A stretch of 55,103 nt of DNA from Massilia glaciei (GCF_003011895.2 NZ_PXWF02000325.1:1-55103); one strand, 5' to 3'; shown: positions 25,633-34,911, counted from the stretch's first letter. The notes: generated from the sequence alone by a model not told the origin. Translations and numbers: made by a program.

Positions 25633-25956
25633 ATGTCGATTGTCAAGGTCCTCAGTCCTGAGCTCTTCAATACGGTCCGCAAGGACGTGGCCCGCCACAT
25701 CCGGAAAAAATTGAAAGCCATGGAGATCGACGTCACCGACCTTGAATTGCACAATTCGTCGCTGACCAAGACGCTGCGCGCCTATGTCACGCTGAGCCGC
25801 ACGACCAACCTGAAGGCGCTGTACCTGGCCGAACAAATGATTTGCAAAGAACTACACCAGGAATTCGGGCTGCACCCGCACGCCTTTTACTGGCGCTACC
25901 TGCCCGAAGAGAAAGCAGCGGATGATTCCTCGGCTCCCACGGTTTCAGCATCCTAA
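25633..25956 (+). CDS. Conserved-looking small protein of unknown function
   Basis: A 107-residue protein, MSIVKVLSPELFNTVRKDVA and onward, basic at the N-terminus (HIRKKLKAMEID) and containing LRAYVTLSRTTNLKALYLAE, then FGLHPHAFYWRYLPEEK and a short acidic tail. Alternating helices and strands suggest a compact single domain; the pattern is loosely reminiscent of RNA-binding KH/RbfA-like folds, which is only an impression. AGGTAACAG lies about ten bases before the ATG. The next gene, a CheY-like receiver, starts 12 bases after its stop, so the two are probably an operon and may function together. Confidence 0.75.
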   Translation: MSIVKVLSPELFNTVRKDVARHIRKKLKAMEIDVTDLELHNSSLTKTLRAYVTLSRTTNLKALYLAEQMICKELHQEFGLHPHAFYWRYLPEEKAADDSSAPTVSAS

Positions 25957-25967
25957 AAGCACGCACC

Positions 25968-26333
25968 ATGGCAAACCAAAAAATACTTGTAGTTGACGAT
26001 TCCATGTCGCAGCGCCTGGTCCTGTCCGCGCTGCTGACCCAGCTCGGCCACACGGTGATCATGGCCAACGATGGCGAGGAGGCGGTGGTCAAGGCGAAGG
26101 CCGAACTGCCCGACCTGATCATCATGGACATCATCATGCCCGGCCTGAACGGCTTCCAGGCCACGCGCGCGATCACCAACGACGAGACCACCTGGCACAT
26201 CCCGGTGATCCTGCTCACCAGCAAAGACATGGATTCGGACCGCATCTGGGCCCTGCGCCAGGGCGCGACCGCCTTCCTCAAGAAGCCGCTCGACCACGAC
26301 GCCCTCATCGGGCTGATCAACAGCCTCGAGTAA
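25968..26333 (+). CDS. CheY-like single-domain response regulator
   Basis: A 121-residue stand-alone receiver domain. Conserved residues are all present: Asp10-Asp11, the phosphoacceptor Asp54 (LIIMDIIMPG), Thr84 (ILLTSKD), and Lys105 (TAFLKKP). There is no output domain, so it would signal by protein interaction as CheY, PilG or PilH do. The sequence resembles the PilG/PilH group used in twitching control, which is an inference. No histidine kinase gene is in the window. It follows the 107-residue unknown gene by 12 bases, a likely partner. Confidence 0.88.
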   Translation: MANQKILVVDDSMSQRLVLSALLTQLGHTVIMANDGEEAVVKAKAELPDLIIMDIIMPGLNGFQATRAITNDETTWHIPVILLTSKDMDSDRIWALRQGATAFLKKPLDHDALIGLINSLE

Positions 26334-26488
26334 GCCTCGGGCAGCCGCGCGCGCACGCCCCGGAGCCCGCCGCCGGCGCGCGCGCCCGCTTGGCCCGTGC
26401 CTGCCTATACCTGCCCATACCTTCCCATAGCGTCGGCCCGGCCCCGGGCGGCGTCGCCGCGCCGCCCCTCCCCCCCGCCCCGCCCCCT

Positions 26489-27961
26489 TTATTGCCTGAC
26501 CGGCCGCAGCGCCGCCATCTCGGCTTCGAACTTCGCGTAGCGCGCGTCGAGTTGCCGGATCAGGCGCTTGCGGTTCGCCTCGTCCAGAAAGGCGTAGCGC
26601 AGGCTGTTGTACGAGATCTTCTTGATCTCGGCGTAGGCGGGCTTGTAGCGGCTGGCGAACAACACGTATTCCCGCGACAGGTTGTGGCGCGTGACGCCGG
26701 CGTCGTCGGTCGAAATGACCATCGGCACGCCATACTTGCGGTACAGCGTGACCGGATGGTTCTCGTCCCGGATCCCCGAAATGAAGGCGTTGCTCGTCAA
26801 ATTGACTTCGACCGGCACCCCGCGCTCGCGCATCGACTTCATGATGCCCAGCGCGTTCGACTCGTGCGCGAGGTCGAGGCCGTGGCCGATGCGGTCGGCG
26901 CCGGCCAGCCTGAGCGCCTCGTCGATATGGAAGGCCATGCCCTCGGGCGGCACGTCGCCCAGCGCCAGCTCGCCCGCGTGCAGCGCGAGCTTGACGTCCG
27001 GATACACCGCCTTGAGGAACTGGAACATCTTCATGTGCAGGCTGTAGTCGCGCATCGATACGTGGTTGCTTTCCTGGCCGACGATGTTGACGCCGACGAT
27101 CAGCGGATTCATCGACGCCGCCTTGAAGCCGGCCAGCATCGACGAAAACACCTGCGACGGCTGCAGCAGGCGCAGCACGTAGACCTGGTAGCGCATCGTG
27201 AAGTCGGCGTCGTCCACGCCGGCGGCGGCCGCCTCGATCTTGCCCACGTAATCGGCCAGGCCGGCGCCGAAGGCCGGGTCCCGCTCGAGCGCGGCCACCG
27301 CCGCGCGCAGCTGCGCCGTCAGCGCGGCGTCGTTGCCGGCCGTCGTCGCGAAGGCGGCGTCGAGGGCGTCGTTCTTGAACGGCGGCGCCATCTTGAACAT
27401 GGTCTCGATGTAGCCGACGTTCTCGGCCACGGCGCGCGCCTTGAGCTGCAGCAGGCCGGTGTTGAAATTGACGTTCGAGACCGGGCCGAAGTAGCCGAAG
27501 GTCTGGAAGAACTGGCGGTCCGGCGGCGGCTGGATCGCGCCGTGGTTGTCGAAATCCTTGCTCGACCAGCGCTGCAGCAGCTCGCGGTAGGTGAAGTCGT
27601 CGGCCAGCACCTCGGCGCTCGAGAGGCAGGTGCGCGCGGGCGGCGCCAGCGCGCGCTGGCTCGCCGCGACCGCCTGGTCGGTGGTGATCCGGTAGCTTTG
27701 CTTGTCGACGCACCAGCCCTGCTGGTCGATCCATGGCAGGTAGTGCTCGGCGTAGACCGAGCCCGAATAGTGGTGGTGCAGGTCGCCGCCCTTGGGCATG
27801 CGCGAGAAGAACAGCGTCAGCGCCGACAATTGCGGCTTGGCGCCGGCGGTCAGCGCGGCAAGGTGGCGCGCGGTGGCGGCCTCGTTCTGGCGCGGCGTGC
27901 CCGCTTGGGCGGCGCCCGCGAAGGCCAGCGCGATCATCAGGCAACTCAGTTTCATGTGCAT
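26489..27961 (-). CDS. Adenosine deaminase family protein, exported
   Basis: Hydrolyses adenosine to inosine and ammonia, with a zinc centre. The 490-residue protein begins with a signal peptide (MKLSCLMIALAFAGAAQA) so it should act in the periplasm or outside, like ADGF/CECR1-type deaminases. Active-site motifs are KGGDLHHHYSGSVY (zinc HxH), VKLALHAGEL, ADRIGHGLDLA, VEVNLTSNAFI and MVISTDDAGVTR. It is longer than the 330-350 residues of cytosolic enzymes because of an inserted region after the HxH motif. ATG 27961 is chosen with GAGAAG five bases upstream; ATG 27955 is close. Downstream in the same direction from guaD and xdhCBA, it fits a purine-use locus. Confidence 0.88.
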   Translation of the reverse strand: MHMKLSCLMIALAFAGAAQAGTPRQNEAATARHLAALTAGAKPQLSALTLFFSRMPKGGDLHHHYSGSVYAEHYLPWIDQQGWCVDKQSYRITTDQAVAASQRALAPPARTCLSSAEVLADDFTYRELLQRWSSKDFDNHGAIQPPPDRQFFQTFGYFGPVSNVNFNTGLLQLKARAVAENVGYIETMFKMAPPFKNDALDAAFATTAGNDAALTAQLRAAVAALERDPAFGAGLADYVGKIEAAAAGVDDADFTMRYQVYVLRLLQPSQVFSSMLAGFKAASMNPLIVGVNIVGQESNHVSMRDYSLHMKMFQFLKAVYPDVKLALHAGELALGDVPPEGMAFHIDEALRLAGADRIGHGLDLAHESNALGIMKSMRERGVPVEVNLTSNAFISGIRDENHPVTLYRKYGVPMVISTDDAGVTRHNLSREYVLFASRYKPAYAEIKKISYNSLRYAFLDEANRKRLIRQLDARYAKFEAEMAALRPVRQ

Positions 27962-28033
27962 CGGATCTTCTCTCGGTAGGGACTGCAAAACGCTCAAGAC
28001 GGCCGCAAGCTACCGCCCCACGCAAGCTAGGCG

Positions 28034-29347
28034 CTAGCGGCGCTGGTGCACCTTCACGCCGGCGCTGTAGGTCGCCAAGACGGCGCGGTCGTCGCCCAGC
28101 AGTGCCAGCGCAAACAGCAGTTCCTCGAGCTTGGCGCAGCGCTGCGCGCGGCGCGCCAGCAAGGGCGTCGCCTGCGGGTCGAGCACGATGAAGTCCGCCT
28201 CGGCGCCCGGCGCGAAATTGCCGATGGTGCCTTCGAGTTGCATGCTGCGCGCAGCGCCCAGCGTGGCCAGATAGAACATGCGCACGGCGGGCAGGTAGCT
28301 GCCTTTCAACCGCGCTACTTTATAGGCTTCATTCATAGTTTGCAACATCGAGAACGAGGTCCCGGCGCCGACGTCGGTCGCCAGCGACAGCGGCACGCCG
28401 GCCGCGTCGGCGCGGTCGAAGTCGAACAGGCCGCTGCCGAGGAACAGATTCGAGGTCGGGCACACCGCCGCCGCCGAGCCGGTCTCGGCCATGCGCGCGA
28501 AGTCGGGCCCGTCGAGCCAGATGCAATGGCCAAACACCGCGCGCGGGCGCATCAATCCGAACCCGTCGTAGACGTCGAGGTAGCTGCGCGCCCCGGGGAA
28601 CAGGTCCTTGACCCAGGCGCACTCGGCGTCGCTCTCGGACACGTGGGTCTGGATGAAGGTGTCCGGATGGGCGCGCGCCAGCTCGCCCGCCAGCTGCAGC
28701 TGGGCCGGGCTCGAGGTCGGGGCGAAGCGCGGCGTGATCGCATACAGCGCGCGCCCGCGCTTGTGCCACTTGTTGATCAGCTCCTCGCTGTCGCGCACGC
28801 CGCCCTCGGCCGTGTCGCGCAAAAATCCGGGGCAGTTGCGGTCCATCAGGACCTTGCCGGCGACCATGCGCAGGTTGCGCGCAGCGCTCGCCTCGAAGAA
28901 GGCGTCGACCGATTCCCTGTGCACGGTGCAGTAGACCATCGCGGTGGTGGTGCCGCAGCGCAGCAGCTCGTCGAGGAAGAACTCGGCCACCCCGCGCGCG
29001 TGGGCCGGGTCGCCGAACCGGCGCTCGGTCGGGAAGGTGTAGGTCTCGAGCCAGGGCAGCAGGCCCGGCGCGGGCGAGGCGATCATGTCGGTCTGCGGGA
29101 AATGCAGGTGGGTGTCGATGAAGCCGGGCATGATCAGCTTGCCGCGATAGTCAAGCACCGCCAGTCCCCCGGGCAGCGCCGGCGCCAGCTTGGCGAAGTC
29201 GCCGGCGGCGACGACCTTGCCGCCGTCGACCAGCAGCAGGCCGTCCTCGAACCAGTCGAAGGCCTGATCGCTGAAGGCCGGGTCGGCGTGGAAGTGCAGC
29301 ACGCTAGCGCGGTAGGCCTGCAAGGTGGGGCTGGGGGCGATCGACAT
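28034..29347 (-). CDS. guaD: Guanine deaminase
   Basis: Converts guanine to xanthine and ammonia, feeding xanthine dehydrogenase. The 437-residue amidohydrolase has the zinc motif GFIDTHLHFPQTDM, then LLPWLETYTFPTE, VYCTVHRESVDAFFE, IQTHVSESDAECAWV, VFGHCIWLD and SLATDVGAGTSFSMLQTMNEA, all typical of GuaD. It lies 82 bases after xdhC on the same strand and is probably part of the xdh operon. Its stop (TAG at 28036) is repeated seven bases on in another frame. The cytosolic location is expected, with no signal peptide. Confidence 0.95.
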   Translation of the reverse strand: MSIAPSPTLQAYRASVLHFHADPAFSDQAFDWFEDGLLLVDGGKVVAAGDFAKLAPALPGGLAVLDYRGKLIMPGFIDTHLHFPQTDMIASPAPGLLPWLETYTFPTERRFGDPAHARGVAEFFLDELLRCGTTTAMVYCTVHRESVDAFFEASAARNLRMVAGKVLMDRNCPGFLRDTAEGGVRDSEELINKWHKRGRALYAITPRFAPTSSPAQLQLAGELARAHPDTFIQTHVSESDAECAWVKDLFPGARSYLDVYDGFGLMRPRAVFGHCIWLDGPDFARMAETGSAAAVCPTSNLFLGSGLFDFDRADAAGVPLSLATDVGAGTSFSMLQTMNEAYKVARLKGSYLPAVRMFYLATLGAARSMQLEGTIGNFAPGAEADFIVLDPQATPLLARRAQRCAKLEELLFALALLGDDRAVLATYSAGVKVHQRR

Positions 29348-29386
29348 CTGTTTCCTTGTGATTCTTTGTTATTCTTGATATTGGGG

Positions 29387-29432
29387 GTGTCAGCGGGGGG
29401 GTGTCAGCGGGGGCGTGTCAGCGTGGGTGTCA
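29387..29432. repeat. 12-14-bp tandem repeat (x4) spanning the xdhC stop codon
   Basis: Four units of GTGTCAGCGKGG(G)(C) run across the xdhC stop and the guaD-xdhC gap. On the minus strand TGA starts at 29432 (the true stop), 29420, 29406 and 29392, together covering all three frames. Confidence 0.8.
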
Positions 29433-30449
29433 GCGGTGCGCGACCAGCCGCAGCGGCGCGGCGATCGCCTCGCGCGCGGCGCCGGCGGCCTCGGCCGCCT
29501 CCCACACCATGAGCAGCTGGGCACACACCGACGCGGCGATCACGGCCGGCGCCTTGTTGGCGATGCCGGCGATGCCGACCGGGCACACCATGGCGCCGAT
29601 GCGCGCCTCGGGCACGCCGCGCGCGCGCAGCCGGTGCTCGAACTGGCGCCGCTTGGTGAGCGAACCGATCAGGCCGAACCAGCCGGCGTCGGGGCGCGCC
29701 ATGATCGCCTCGGCCAGGCGCTGGTCGAGCGCGTGGCTGTGGGTCATGACCAGAAAGCTCGCGCCCGGCGGCGCCGCGGCCACCAGCGCCTCGGGGGTGT
29801 CGCTGGCCTCGACCCTGACATTGCCGGGCACGATGGGCGGGAACATGTGGTCGCGCTCGTCGACCCAGGTCACTGTGCACGGCAGCTCGGCCAGCGCGCG
29901 CACGATCGCCGCGCCGACGTGGCCGGCGCCAAACAGGACCAGGTGGGCGCGCGGCGCCGGCACCGCGTCGACCAGCCAGCGCCGCCCGTCGCGGTCCCGC
30001 ATCACATGGGTGCCGCGCGCGCGCGCGAAGGCGGCGGTGGCGGCGCCGGCGAGCAGCGCGCCGTTGGCGTCGAACAGGCCGGCGTCGAGCGCGCCGTCGA
30101 GCGCGACGACGCGGAAGCTGTCCTCATTGCGGCGCCGGCGCAGCAGCGCGGCCGCGGCCGGATCGAACAGTTCGAACGCCAGGTGCACCACGCCGCCGCA
30201 GCATTGGCCCAGGCTGGGGCCGAGCGCGAAGCGCTCGAGGCGGCGCGCGGCCGCGCCACTGCCGCCGGCCAGCATCGCGCGCGCGATCTCCAGCGCGCGC
30301 AGTTCGAGGTGGCCGCCGCCGATGGTGTCGAACGTCGCGGAGGCGCCGACCAGCATGCGCGCGCCCGGCTCGCGCGGGCCCGAGCCCTCGACGACGGCCA
30401 CGGTGACCAGCACCGCCGGCCCCTGCACCGCTGCGCGCCAGTCGTCCAT
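29430..30449 (-). CDS. xdhC: Xanthine dehydrogenase accessory protein XdhC
   Basis: XdhC binds molybdenum cofactor, helps its sulfuration and delivers it to XdhB. The 339-residue protein has the N-terminal XdhC/CoxI domain with TVAVVEGSGPREPGARMLV and FDTIGGGHLELRALE, and the C-terminal Rossmann domain with LVLFGAGHVGAAIVRAL and WFGLIGSLTKRRQFEHRL. Its ATG overlaps the xdhB stop as TGATG, so it is translationally coupled. A few C-terminal residues run into a tandem repeat that includes the stop codon. Confidence 0.95.
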   Translation of the reverse strand: MDDWRAAVQGPAVLVTVAVVEGSGPREPGARMLVGASATFDTIGGGHLELRALEIARAMLAGGSGAAARRLERFALGPSLGQCCGGVVHLAFELFDPAAAALLRRRRNEDSFRVVALDGALDAGLFDANGALLAGAATAAFARARGTHVMRDRDGRRWLVDAVPAPRAHLVLFGAGHVGAAIVRALAELPCTVTWVDERDHMFPPIVPGNVRVEASDTPEALVAAAPPGASFLVMTHSHALDQRLAEAIMARPDAGWFGLIGSLTKRRQFEHRLRARGVPEARIGAMVCPVGIAGIANKAPAVIAASVCAQLLMVWEAAEAAGAAREAIAAPLRLVAHR

Positions 30450-32788
30450 CAGGCCGCCCCCGGCAGCGCCGCCTCGACCGCGGCGACCGCCCTGAGGATT
30501 TCCTCGCTGGTGGCCGGCGCGTTGAGCGGCGGGTCGACCCGGTGGCCGCCGAGCGCCGAGATGGCGTCGCGGATCGCGAAAAACACCGAGAACGGCAGCA
30601 GCAGGGGCGGCTCGCCGACCGCCTTGGAGCGGTGGATGCTGTCCTCGACGTTACGGTTCTCGAACAGGCGCACCCGGAAGTCCTCGGGACAATCGGACAC
30701 GCCGGGGATCTTGTAGGTCGACGGCGCGTGCGTCATCAGCTTGCCGCCCGGGTTCCACCACAGCTCCTCGGTGGTGAGCCAGCCCATGCCCTGGATGAAG
30801 GCGCCCTCGACCTGGCCGATGTCGATCGCCGGATTGAGCGACTGGCCGGCGTCATACAGCACGTCGGCGCGCGCCAGCTTCCATTCGCCGGTCAGGGTGT
30901 CGACCACGACCTCGGCCACCGCCGCGCCGTAGGCGTAGTACGAGAACGGATGGCCGCTCATGGTTTTGGGGTCCCAGTGCAGGCCCGGGGTCGCGTAGAA
31001 GCCGTCGGACCACAGTTGCACGCGCGCCAGGTAGGCCTTTTGCACAAGGTCGCAAAACGCCACCTCGTGGCCGTTGGCGAACACCGTGTTGTTGGAAAAG
31101 CGCACCAGCGCGGCGGCGCCGCCGTACTGCCTGGCGGCGTAGGCGGCGAGCCGCTCGCGGATCTGGCGCGCCGCGTCCTGCGCCGCCTTGCCGTTGAGGT
31201 CGGCGCCGGTGGAGGCGGCCGTGGCCGAGGTGTTGGCGACCTTGCTGGTGTCGGTGGCGCTGGCGCGCACATGGGCCAGGTCCACTCCCAGCTCGTGCGC
31301 GACCACCTGCATGACCTTGGTGTTGATGCCCTGCCCCATCTCGGTGCCGCCATGGTTGACCAGGATCGAGCCGTCGACGTACACATGCACCAGCGCGCCG
31401 GCCTGGTTCAGGTGCGTGACATTGAAGGCGATGCCGAACTTGACCGGCGTGAGCGCGAGCCCCCTCTTGAGCACCGGGCTGTCGCGGTTGAACCGCGCGA
31501 TGGCGTCGCGCCGCGCGCGGTAATCGCTGCTCTGTTCGAGTTCGGCCACCAGTTCGTGGATCACGTTGTCGACCACCACCTGGCCGTACGGCGTGACGTC
31601 GGTCCCGCCGGCGCCGTAGAAATTGAGGCGCCGGATGTCGAGCGCGTCGCGCCCGAGCGCGCGCGCGATCTCGTCGATGATGTACTCGATCGCGATCGCG
31701 CCCTGCGGCCCGCCAAAGCCGCGGAAGGCGGTGTTGGACTGGGTGTTGGTCTTGCCGCAGGCGGCGCGGATGTCGACGTCGGACAGGTAATAGGTGTTGT
31801 CGAAATGGCACACGGCGCGCGTCGCGACCGGTCCAGACAGGTCGGCCGAATAGCCGGCGCGCGTGACCATGTCGACCTTGGCGGCGAGGATCTTGCCCTC
31901 GTCGTCGTAGCCGACCGCGTACTCGTAATGGAAGCAGTGGCGCTTGCCGGTGACGAGCATGTCGTCGTCGCGGTCGGCGCGCAGCTTGACCGGGCGCTTG
32001 AGGTGGGCCGCTGCGATCGCCGAGGCGGCCGCCCACAACGCCGATTGCGACTCCTTGCCGCCGAAGCCGCCGCCCATGCGCCGGCATTCGACCACGATGT
32101 GGTGCGAATGGCGCCCGAGCGCGTGCGCGACCACGTGCTGCATCTCGCTCGGGTGCTGGGTCGAGCACAGCACCAGCATGCCGCTGTCCTCCTTCGGGAT
32201 CGCATACGAGATCTGGCCCTCGAGGTAGAACTGCTCCTGCCCTCCCACGTACAACTGGCCCTCGACCTTGCGCGGGGCGCGCTCGAACGCGCCCTGGTAG
32301 TCGCCGCGGGCGAGCCGCATCGGCGGCAGCACATAGGAATTGGCGGCCTTGGCCGCCTGCGGCGTGAGGATCGCGGGCAGCTCGTCGTAGGTCACGGCGC
32401 CGAGGCGCGCGGCGCGGCGCGCGTTGTCGTGGGTGTCGGCCACCACGATAAAGATCGGCTGGCCGACGTACATCACCAGGGCGTCGGCCAGGATCGGGTC
32501 GTCGTGGATGATCGGGCCGCAGTCGTTGGTGCCCGGGATGTCGTCGACGGTGAGCACCGCGACCACGCCGGCGCTGGCGCGCACCGCGGCCAGGTCGAGC
32601 ACGACGATTTTCGCGTGCGGTTTGCTTGAGAGCCCGAGCGCGGCGTGCAGGGTGCCCTGCACCTCGGGGATGTCGTCGGTGTAGGTGGCCTGCCCGAGCA
32701 CGTGCAGCCGGGCCGACTCGTGCGGCAGGGGTTTGCCGACCTGGGCCCACGGGACGGCCTTTAGGACAGGCGTGCCTGGATGGTTCAT
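30449..32788 (-). CDS. xdhB: Xanthine dehydrogenase, molybdopterin-binding subunit
   Basis: Large subunit that holds the molybdenum cofactor and oxidises hypoxanthine and xanthine to urate. The 779-residue protein has the N-terminal aldehyde oxidase/xanthine dehydrogenase a/b hammerhead domain (YTDDIPEVQGTLHAALGLSS), then molybdopterin motifs MGGGFGGKESQS, NTAFRGFGGPQGAIAIEY, NHGGTEMGQGINTKV and the catalytic glutamate region KAVGEPPLLLPFSVFFAI. Length is normal. The gene follows xdhA after 30 bases, across a 20-bp tandem duplication that contains its ribosome binding site. Confidence 0.96.
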   Translation of the reverse strand: MNHPGTPVLKAVPWAQVGKPLPHESARLHVLGQATYTDDIPEVQGTLHAALGLSSKPHAKIVVLDLAAVRASAGVVAVLTVDDIPGTNDCGPIIHDDPILADALVMYVGQPIFIVVADTHDNARRAARLGAVTYDELPAILTPQAAKAANSYVLPPMRLARGDYQGAFERAPRKVEGQLYVGGQEQFYLEGQISYAIPKEDSGMLVLCSTQHPSEMQHVVAHALGRHSHHIVVECRRMGGGFGGKESQSALWAAASAIAAAHLKRPVKLRADRDDDMLVTGKRHCFHYEYAVGYDDEGKILAAKVDMVTRAGYSADLSGPVATRAVCHFDNTYYLSDVDIRAACGKTNTQSNTAFRGFGGPQGAIAIEYIIDEIARALGRDALDIRRLNFYGAGGTDVTPYGQVVVDNVIHELVAELEQSSDYRARRDAIARFNRDSPVLKRGLALTPVKFGIAFNVTHLNQAGALVHVYVDGSILVNHGGTEMGQGINTKVMQVVAHELGVDLAHVRASATDTSKVANTSATAASTGADLNGKAAQDAARQIRERLAAYAARQYGGAAALVRFSNNTVFANGHEVAFCDLVQKAYLARVQLWSDGFYATPGLHWDPKTMSGHPFSYYAYGAAVAEVVVDTLTGEWKLARADVLYDAGQSLNPAIDIGQVEGAFIQGMGWLTTEELWWNPGGKLMTHAPSTYKIPGVSDCPEDFRVRLFENRNVEDSIHRSKAVGEPPLLLPFSVFFAIRDAISALGGHRVDPPLNAPATSEEILRAVAAVEAALPGAA

Positions 32789-32822
32789 CGGATTCTCCTC
32801 AGGTTCATCGGGCTCACCTCAG
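32783..32822. repeat. 20-bp tandem duplication at the xdhA-xdhB junction
   Basis: On the minus strand CTGAGGTGAGCCCGATGAAC (32822-32803) is followed by CTGAGGAGAATCCGATGAAC (32802-32783). The first copy carries the xdhA stop; the second carries the ribosome binding site and ATG of xdhB. The first copy also has an ATG with a weakened Shine-Dalgarno sequence, so it may be an ancestral or decoy start. Confidence 0.85.
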
Positions 32823-34294
32823 GCGGGCGCGGCAAAGGCGTTGAGCGCGGCCGCCGGCAGCGGCGCGTCGGGGCGGGTTTCGAACCAGAAGCGGCGCAGC
32901 AGGTTTTGCGCCGCCTTCATGCGGTAGCCGCTAGATGCGCGCATGTCCGACAGCGGCGCGTAGTCCTGCGCCAGCATCGCCATGGCCTCGGCCAGCACCG
33001 CCTCGCTCCACGGTTGCCCGAGCAGCAACGCCTCGGTCCTGGCGGCGCGTTTGGGGGTGGCTGCCATGCCGCCGAAGGCGATCCGCGCCTGCGCGACGCG
33101 CCCGCCGTCGAAGCTGAAGGCGAACGCGGCGCACACGGCCGAGATGTCCTGGTCGAAGCGCTTGGCCAGCTTGTAGGTGCGGAACTGCACGCCCCCGCGC
33201 GGCAGCGGCACGCGCACGGCCCGCACGAATTCGCCGGGCCGCAGGTCCTTTTTCTGGTAGCCGAGGTAGAAATCCTCGAGCGCGAGCGAGCGCTCGCCTT
33301 GCGCGCCGCGCAGCACCACCTCGCTGCCGAGCGCGATCATCCACGGCATCGAGTCGCCGATCGGCGAGCCGTTGGCGACGTTGCCGCCAAGCGTGCCGGC
33401 GTTGCGGATTGGCAGCGAGGCGAAGCGCTGGCGCATCTCGGACAGTTGCTCCGGGTAGTGCCGGCACAGGGCCGCGTAGGCGTCCTCGAGCGTGACGCCG
33501 GCGCCGATCTCGAGCATGCCGCCGGCCTCGGCGACGCCCCTGAGCGCGTCGACCTGGCCGAGGTAGATGATGTCGCCCAGATCGCGCAGCTGCTTGGTGA
33601 CCCGCAGGCCGACGTCGGTCGAGCCGGCCAGCAGGCAGGCGTCGGGATGGGCCGCGCGCAGTTGCACCAGCTCGTCGATGGTGCGCGGCGCGTGGAACCG
33701 CCGGCCGCCATGGCTGTAGGTGGCCAGCGTGTCGCGCTGGAGCGGTCGCAGCCGAGCCGCGAGGGCGTCGCGGTCGAAGCCTACCGCCGGCAGTTCGCCC
33801 ATGCGGCGCGCGGCCTCGATGATCGGCTTGTAGCCGGTGCAGCGGCACAGGTTGCCCGAGAGGGCGTCGTCGATCCGGCGGCGGCTCGGCTGGCGTTCGG
33901 CCCGGCCTTCCTGTTCGAGGTACATGCCCCACAACGACATCACGAAGCCGGGCGTGCAAAAGCCGCACTGCGAGCCATGGCATTCGACCATCGCCTGCTG
34001 CACCGGATGGAGCGCGCCGTCGGCCTGCTGCAGGTCCTCGACCGAGAACAGGGCCTTGCCGTCAAGCGTGGGGGTGAGCTGGATGCAACTGTTGACTGCC
34101 TTCAGCTCGAGCCTGCCGCCGACCAGCGAACCGATCACCACGGTGCAGGCGCCGCAATCGCCTTCGGCGCAGCCTTCCTTGGTGCCGCTGCAGTGCAGGT
34201 CGCCGCGCAGGTGCTGCAGCACGGTCTGCGTGGTGGCCACATTGGCCACCTCGCGCACGGCGCCTTGATGGTAGAAACGGATCGGTGTTGACAT
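32819..34294 (-). CDS. xdhA: Xanthine dehydrogenase, FeS/FAD subunit
   Basis: Small subunit that passes electrons from the molybdenum site through two 2Fe-2S clusters to FAD and NAD. The 491-residue protein has the plant-type ferredoxin cluster ([21 protein letters not shown] spread over residues about 35-56), the second cluster motifs [12 protein letters not shown] and [12 protein letters not shown], then the FAD-binding domain (about 170-350) with [10 protein letters not shown] and [20 protein letters not shown], and the CO-dehydrogenase flavoprotein C-terminal domain. ATG 34294 gives the usual start [11 protein letters not shown]. It is the first gene of the xdhABC-guaD unit, with a promoter and palindrome upstream. 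Confidence 0.96.
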   Translation of the reverse strand: MSTPIRFYHQGAVREVANVATTQTVLQHLRGDLHCSGTKEGCAEGDCGACTVVIGSLVGGRLELKAVNSCIQLTPTLDGKALFSVEDLQQADGALHPVQQAMVECHGSQCGFCTPGFVMSLWGMYLEQEGRAERQPSRRRIDDALSGNLCRCTGYKPIIEAARRMGELPAVGFDRDALAARLRPLQRDTLATYSHGGRRFHAPRTIDELVQLRAAHPDACLLAGSTDVGLRVTKQLRDLGDIIYLGQVDALRGVAEAGGMLEIGAGVTLEDAYAALCRHYPEQLSEMRQRFASLPIRNAGTLGGNVANGSPIGDSMPWMIALGSEVVLRGAQGERSLALEDFYLGYQKKDLRPGEFVRAVRVPLPRGGVQFRTYKLAKRFDQDISAVCAAFAFSFDGGRVAQARIAFGGMAATPKRAARTEALLLGQPWSEAVLAEAMAMLAQDYAPLSDMRASSGYRMKAAQNLLRRFWFETRPDAPLPAAALNAFAAPA

Positions 34295-34351
34295 GCATGC
34301 CTCAGGCGGTGGAATCCCAGCATGCCAGACTAACATCCGGCGGCGCCCACG

Positions 34352-34389
34352 ATTATATAAAATTGACGATGTCACTTATCAGCGACATC
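34352..34389 (-). promoter_or_regulatory. xdhA promoter with an overlapping inverted repeat
   Basis: A minus-strand TATAAT at 34357-34352 lies about 57 bases upstream of the xdhA ATG. The -35 region is poor and is covered by an inverted repeat, GATGTC (34368-34373) and GACATC (34384-34389), a plausible activator or repressor site. Confidence 0.5.
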
Positions 34390-34420
34390 CCATACCAAGC
34401 GCCTTTGAATATCAAAATCA

Positions 34421-34842
34421 ACGTCCTTCCCGCGAAAGCGGAAACCCATGCTGAAGGTGCATGACCGCTCAGTATGGGTTCCCGACCCTGGCGGAAATGA
34501 CGGCGGGGAGCCCATGGCCGACAGCGAACGCACCACCACCACCACCTCCTCCACCACCTCCTCCACGTCATTCCCGCGAAAGCGGGAACCCATGCTGAAG
34601 GTGCATGCCCGCTCAGTATGGGTTCCCGCCAAGGGGGGGCGCCGAGCCCGGGAAGTCATGTCCAATGGCGGAAATGACGGTGGGGGTCCACGGCCGACAG
34701 CGAGCGCGCCACCACCACCTCCTCCACGTCATTTCCGCGAAAGCGTGAACCCATACTGAAGGTGCATGCCCGCTCAGTATGGGTTGCCGACAAGGGGGGC
34801 GCCGAGCGCGGAAAGTCATGTCCGCCAATGGCGGAAATGACG
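34421..34842. mobile_element. Three tandem copies of a MITE/REPIN-like element
   Basis: Copies begin at about 34421, 34565 and 34726. The third is cleanest: terminal inverted repeats CGTCATTTCCGC (34727-34738) and GCGGAAATGACG (34831-34842), and an inner perfect inverted repeat AACCCATACTGA / TCAGTATGGGTT. Copies 1 and 2 carry the form TTCCCGCGAAAGCGGGAA or a variant at the left end. Spacers contain runs of CACCACC. There is no coding capacity, so any movement would need an enzyme encoded elsewhere. Confidence 0.7.
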
Positions 34843-34865
34843 GTGAGGAGGCTTGCGGTATCGGT

Positions 34866-34911
34866 TCAGATCGTATTCAGATCGTATTCAGGGATCGTAT
34901 TCAGATCGTAA
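34866..34911. repeat. 11-bp tandem repeat spanning the puuE stop codon
   Basis: Units of ATCGTATTCAG at 34870-34880, 34881-34891 and 34894-34904, with partial units at both ends. On the minus strand TGA starts at 34903 (the true stop), 34890, 34879 and 34868, giving stops in all three frames. Confidence 0.85.

Larger units (their letters stand above)
34295..34900. other. 606-base gap: xdhA promoter and a repeat-element array
   Basis: No gene is supported. The left end holds the xdhA promoter (34352-34389). From 34421 to 34842 there are three related copies of a roughly 117-bp element, separated by CACCACC-rich spacers. The right edge starts the tandem repeat at the puuE stop. Confidence 0.6.

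Noticed and set aside
30542-32629. A 695-codon plus-strand frame opposite xdhB
   Set aside because: Shadow frame in GC-rich DNA; xdhB shows all molybdopterin motifs.
34421-34842. CRISPR array
   Set aside because: Units are about 117 bp with internal inverted repeats and related, not unique, spacers; there are no cas genes.
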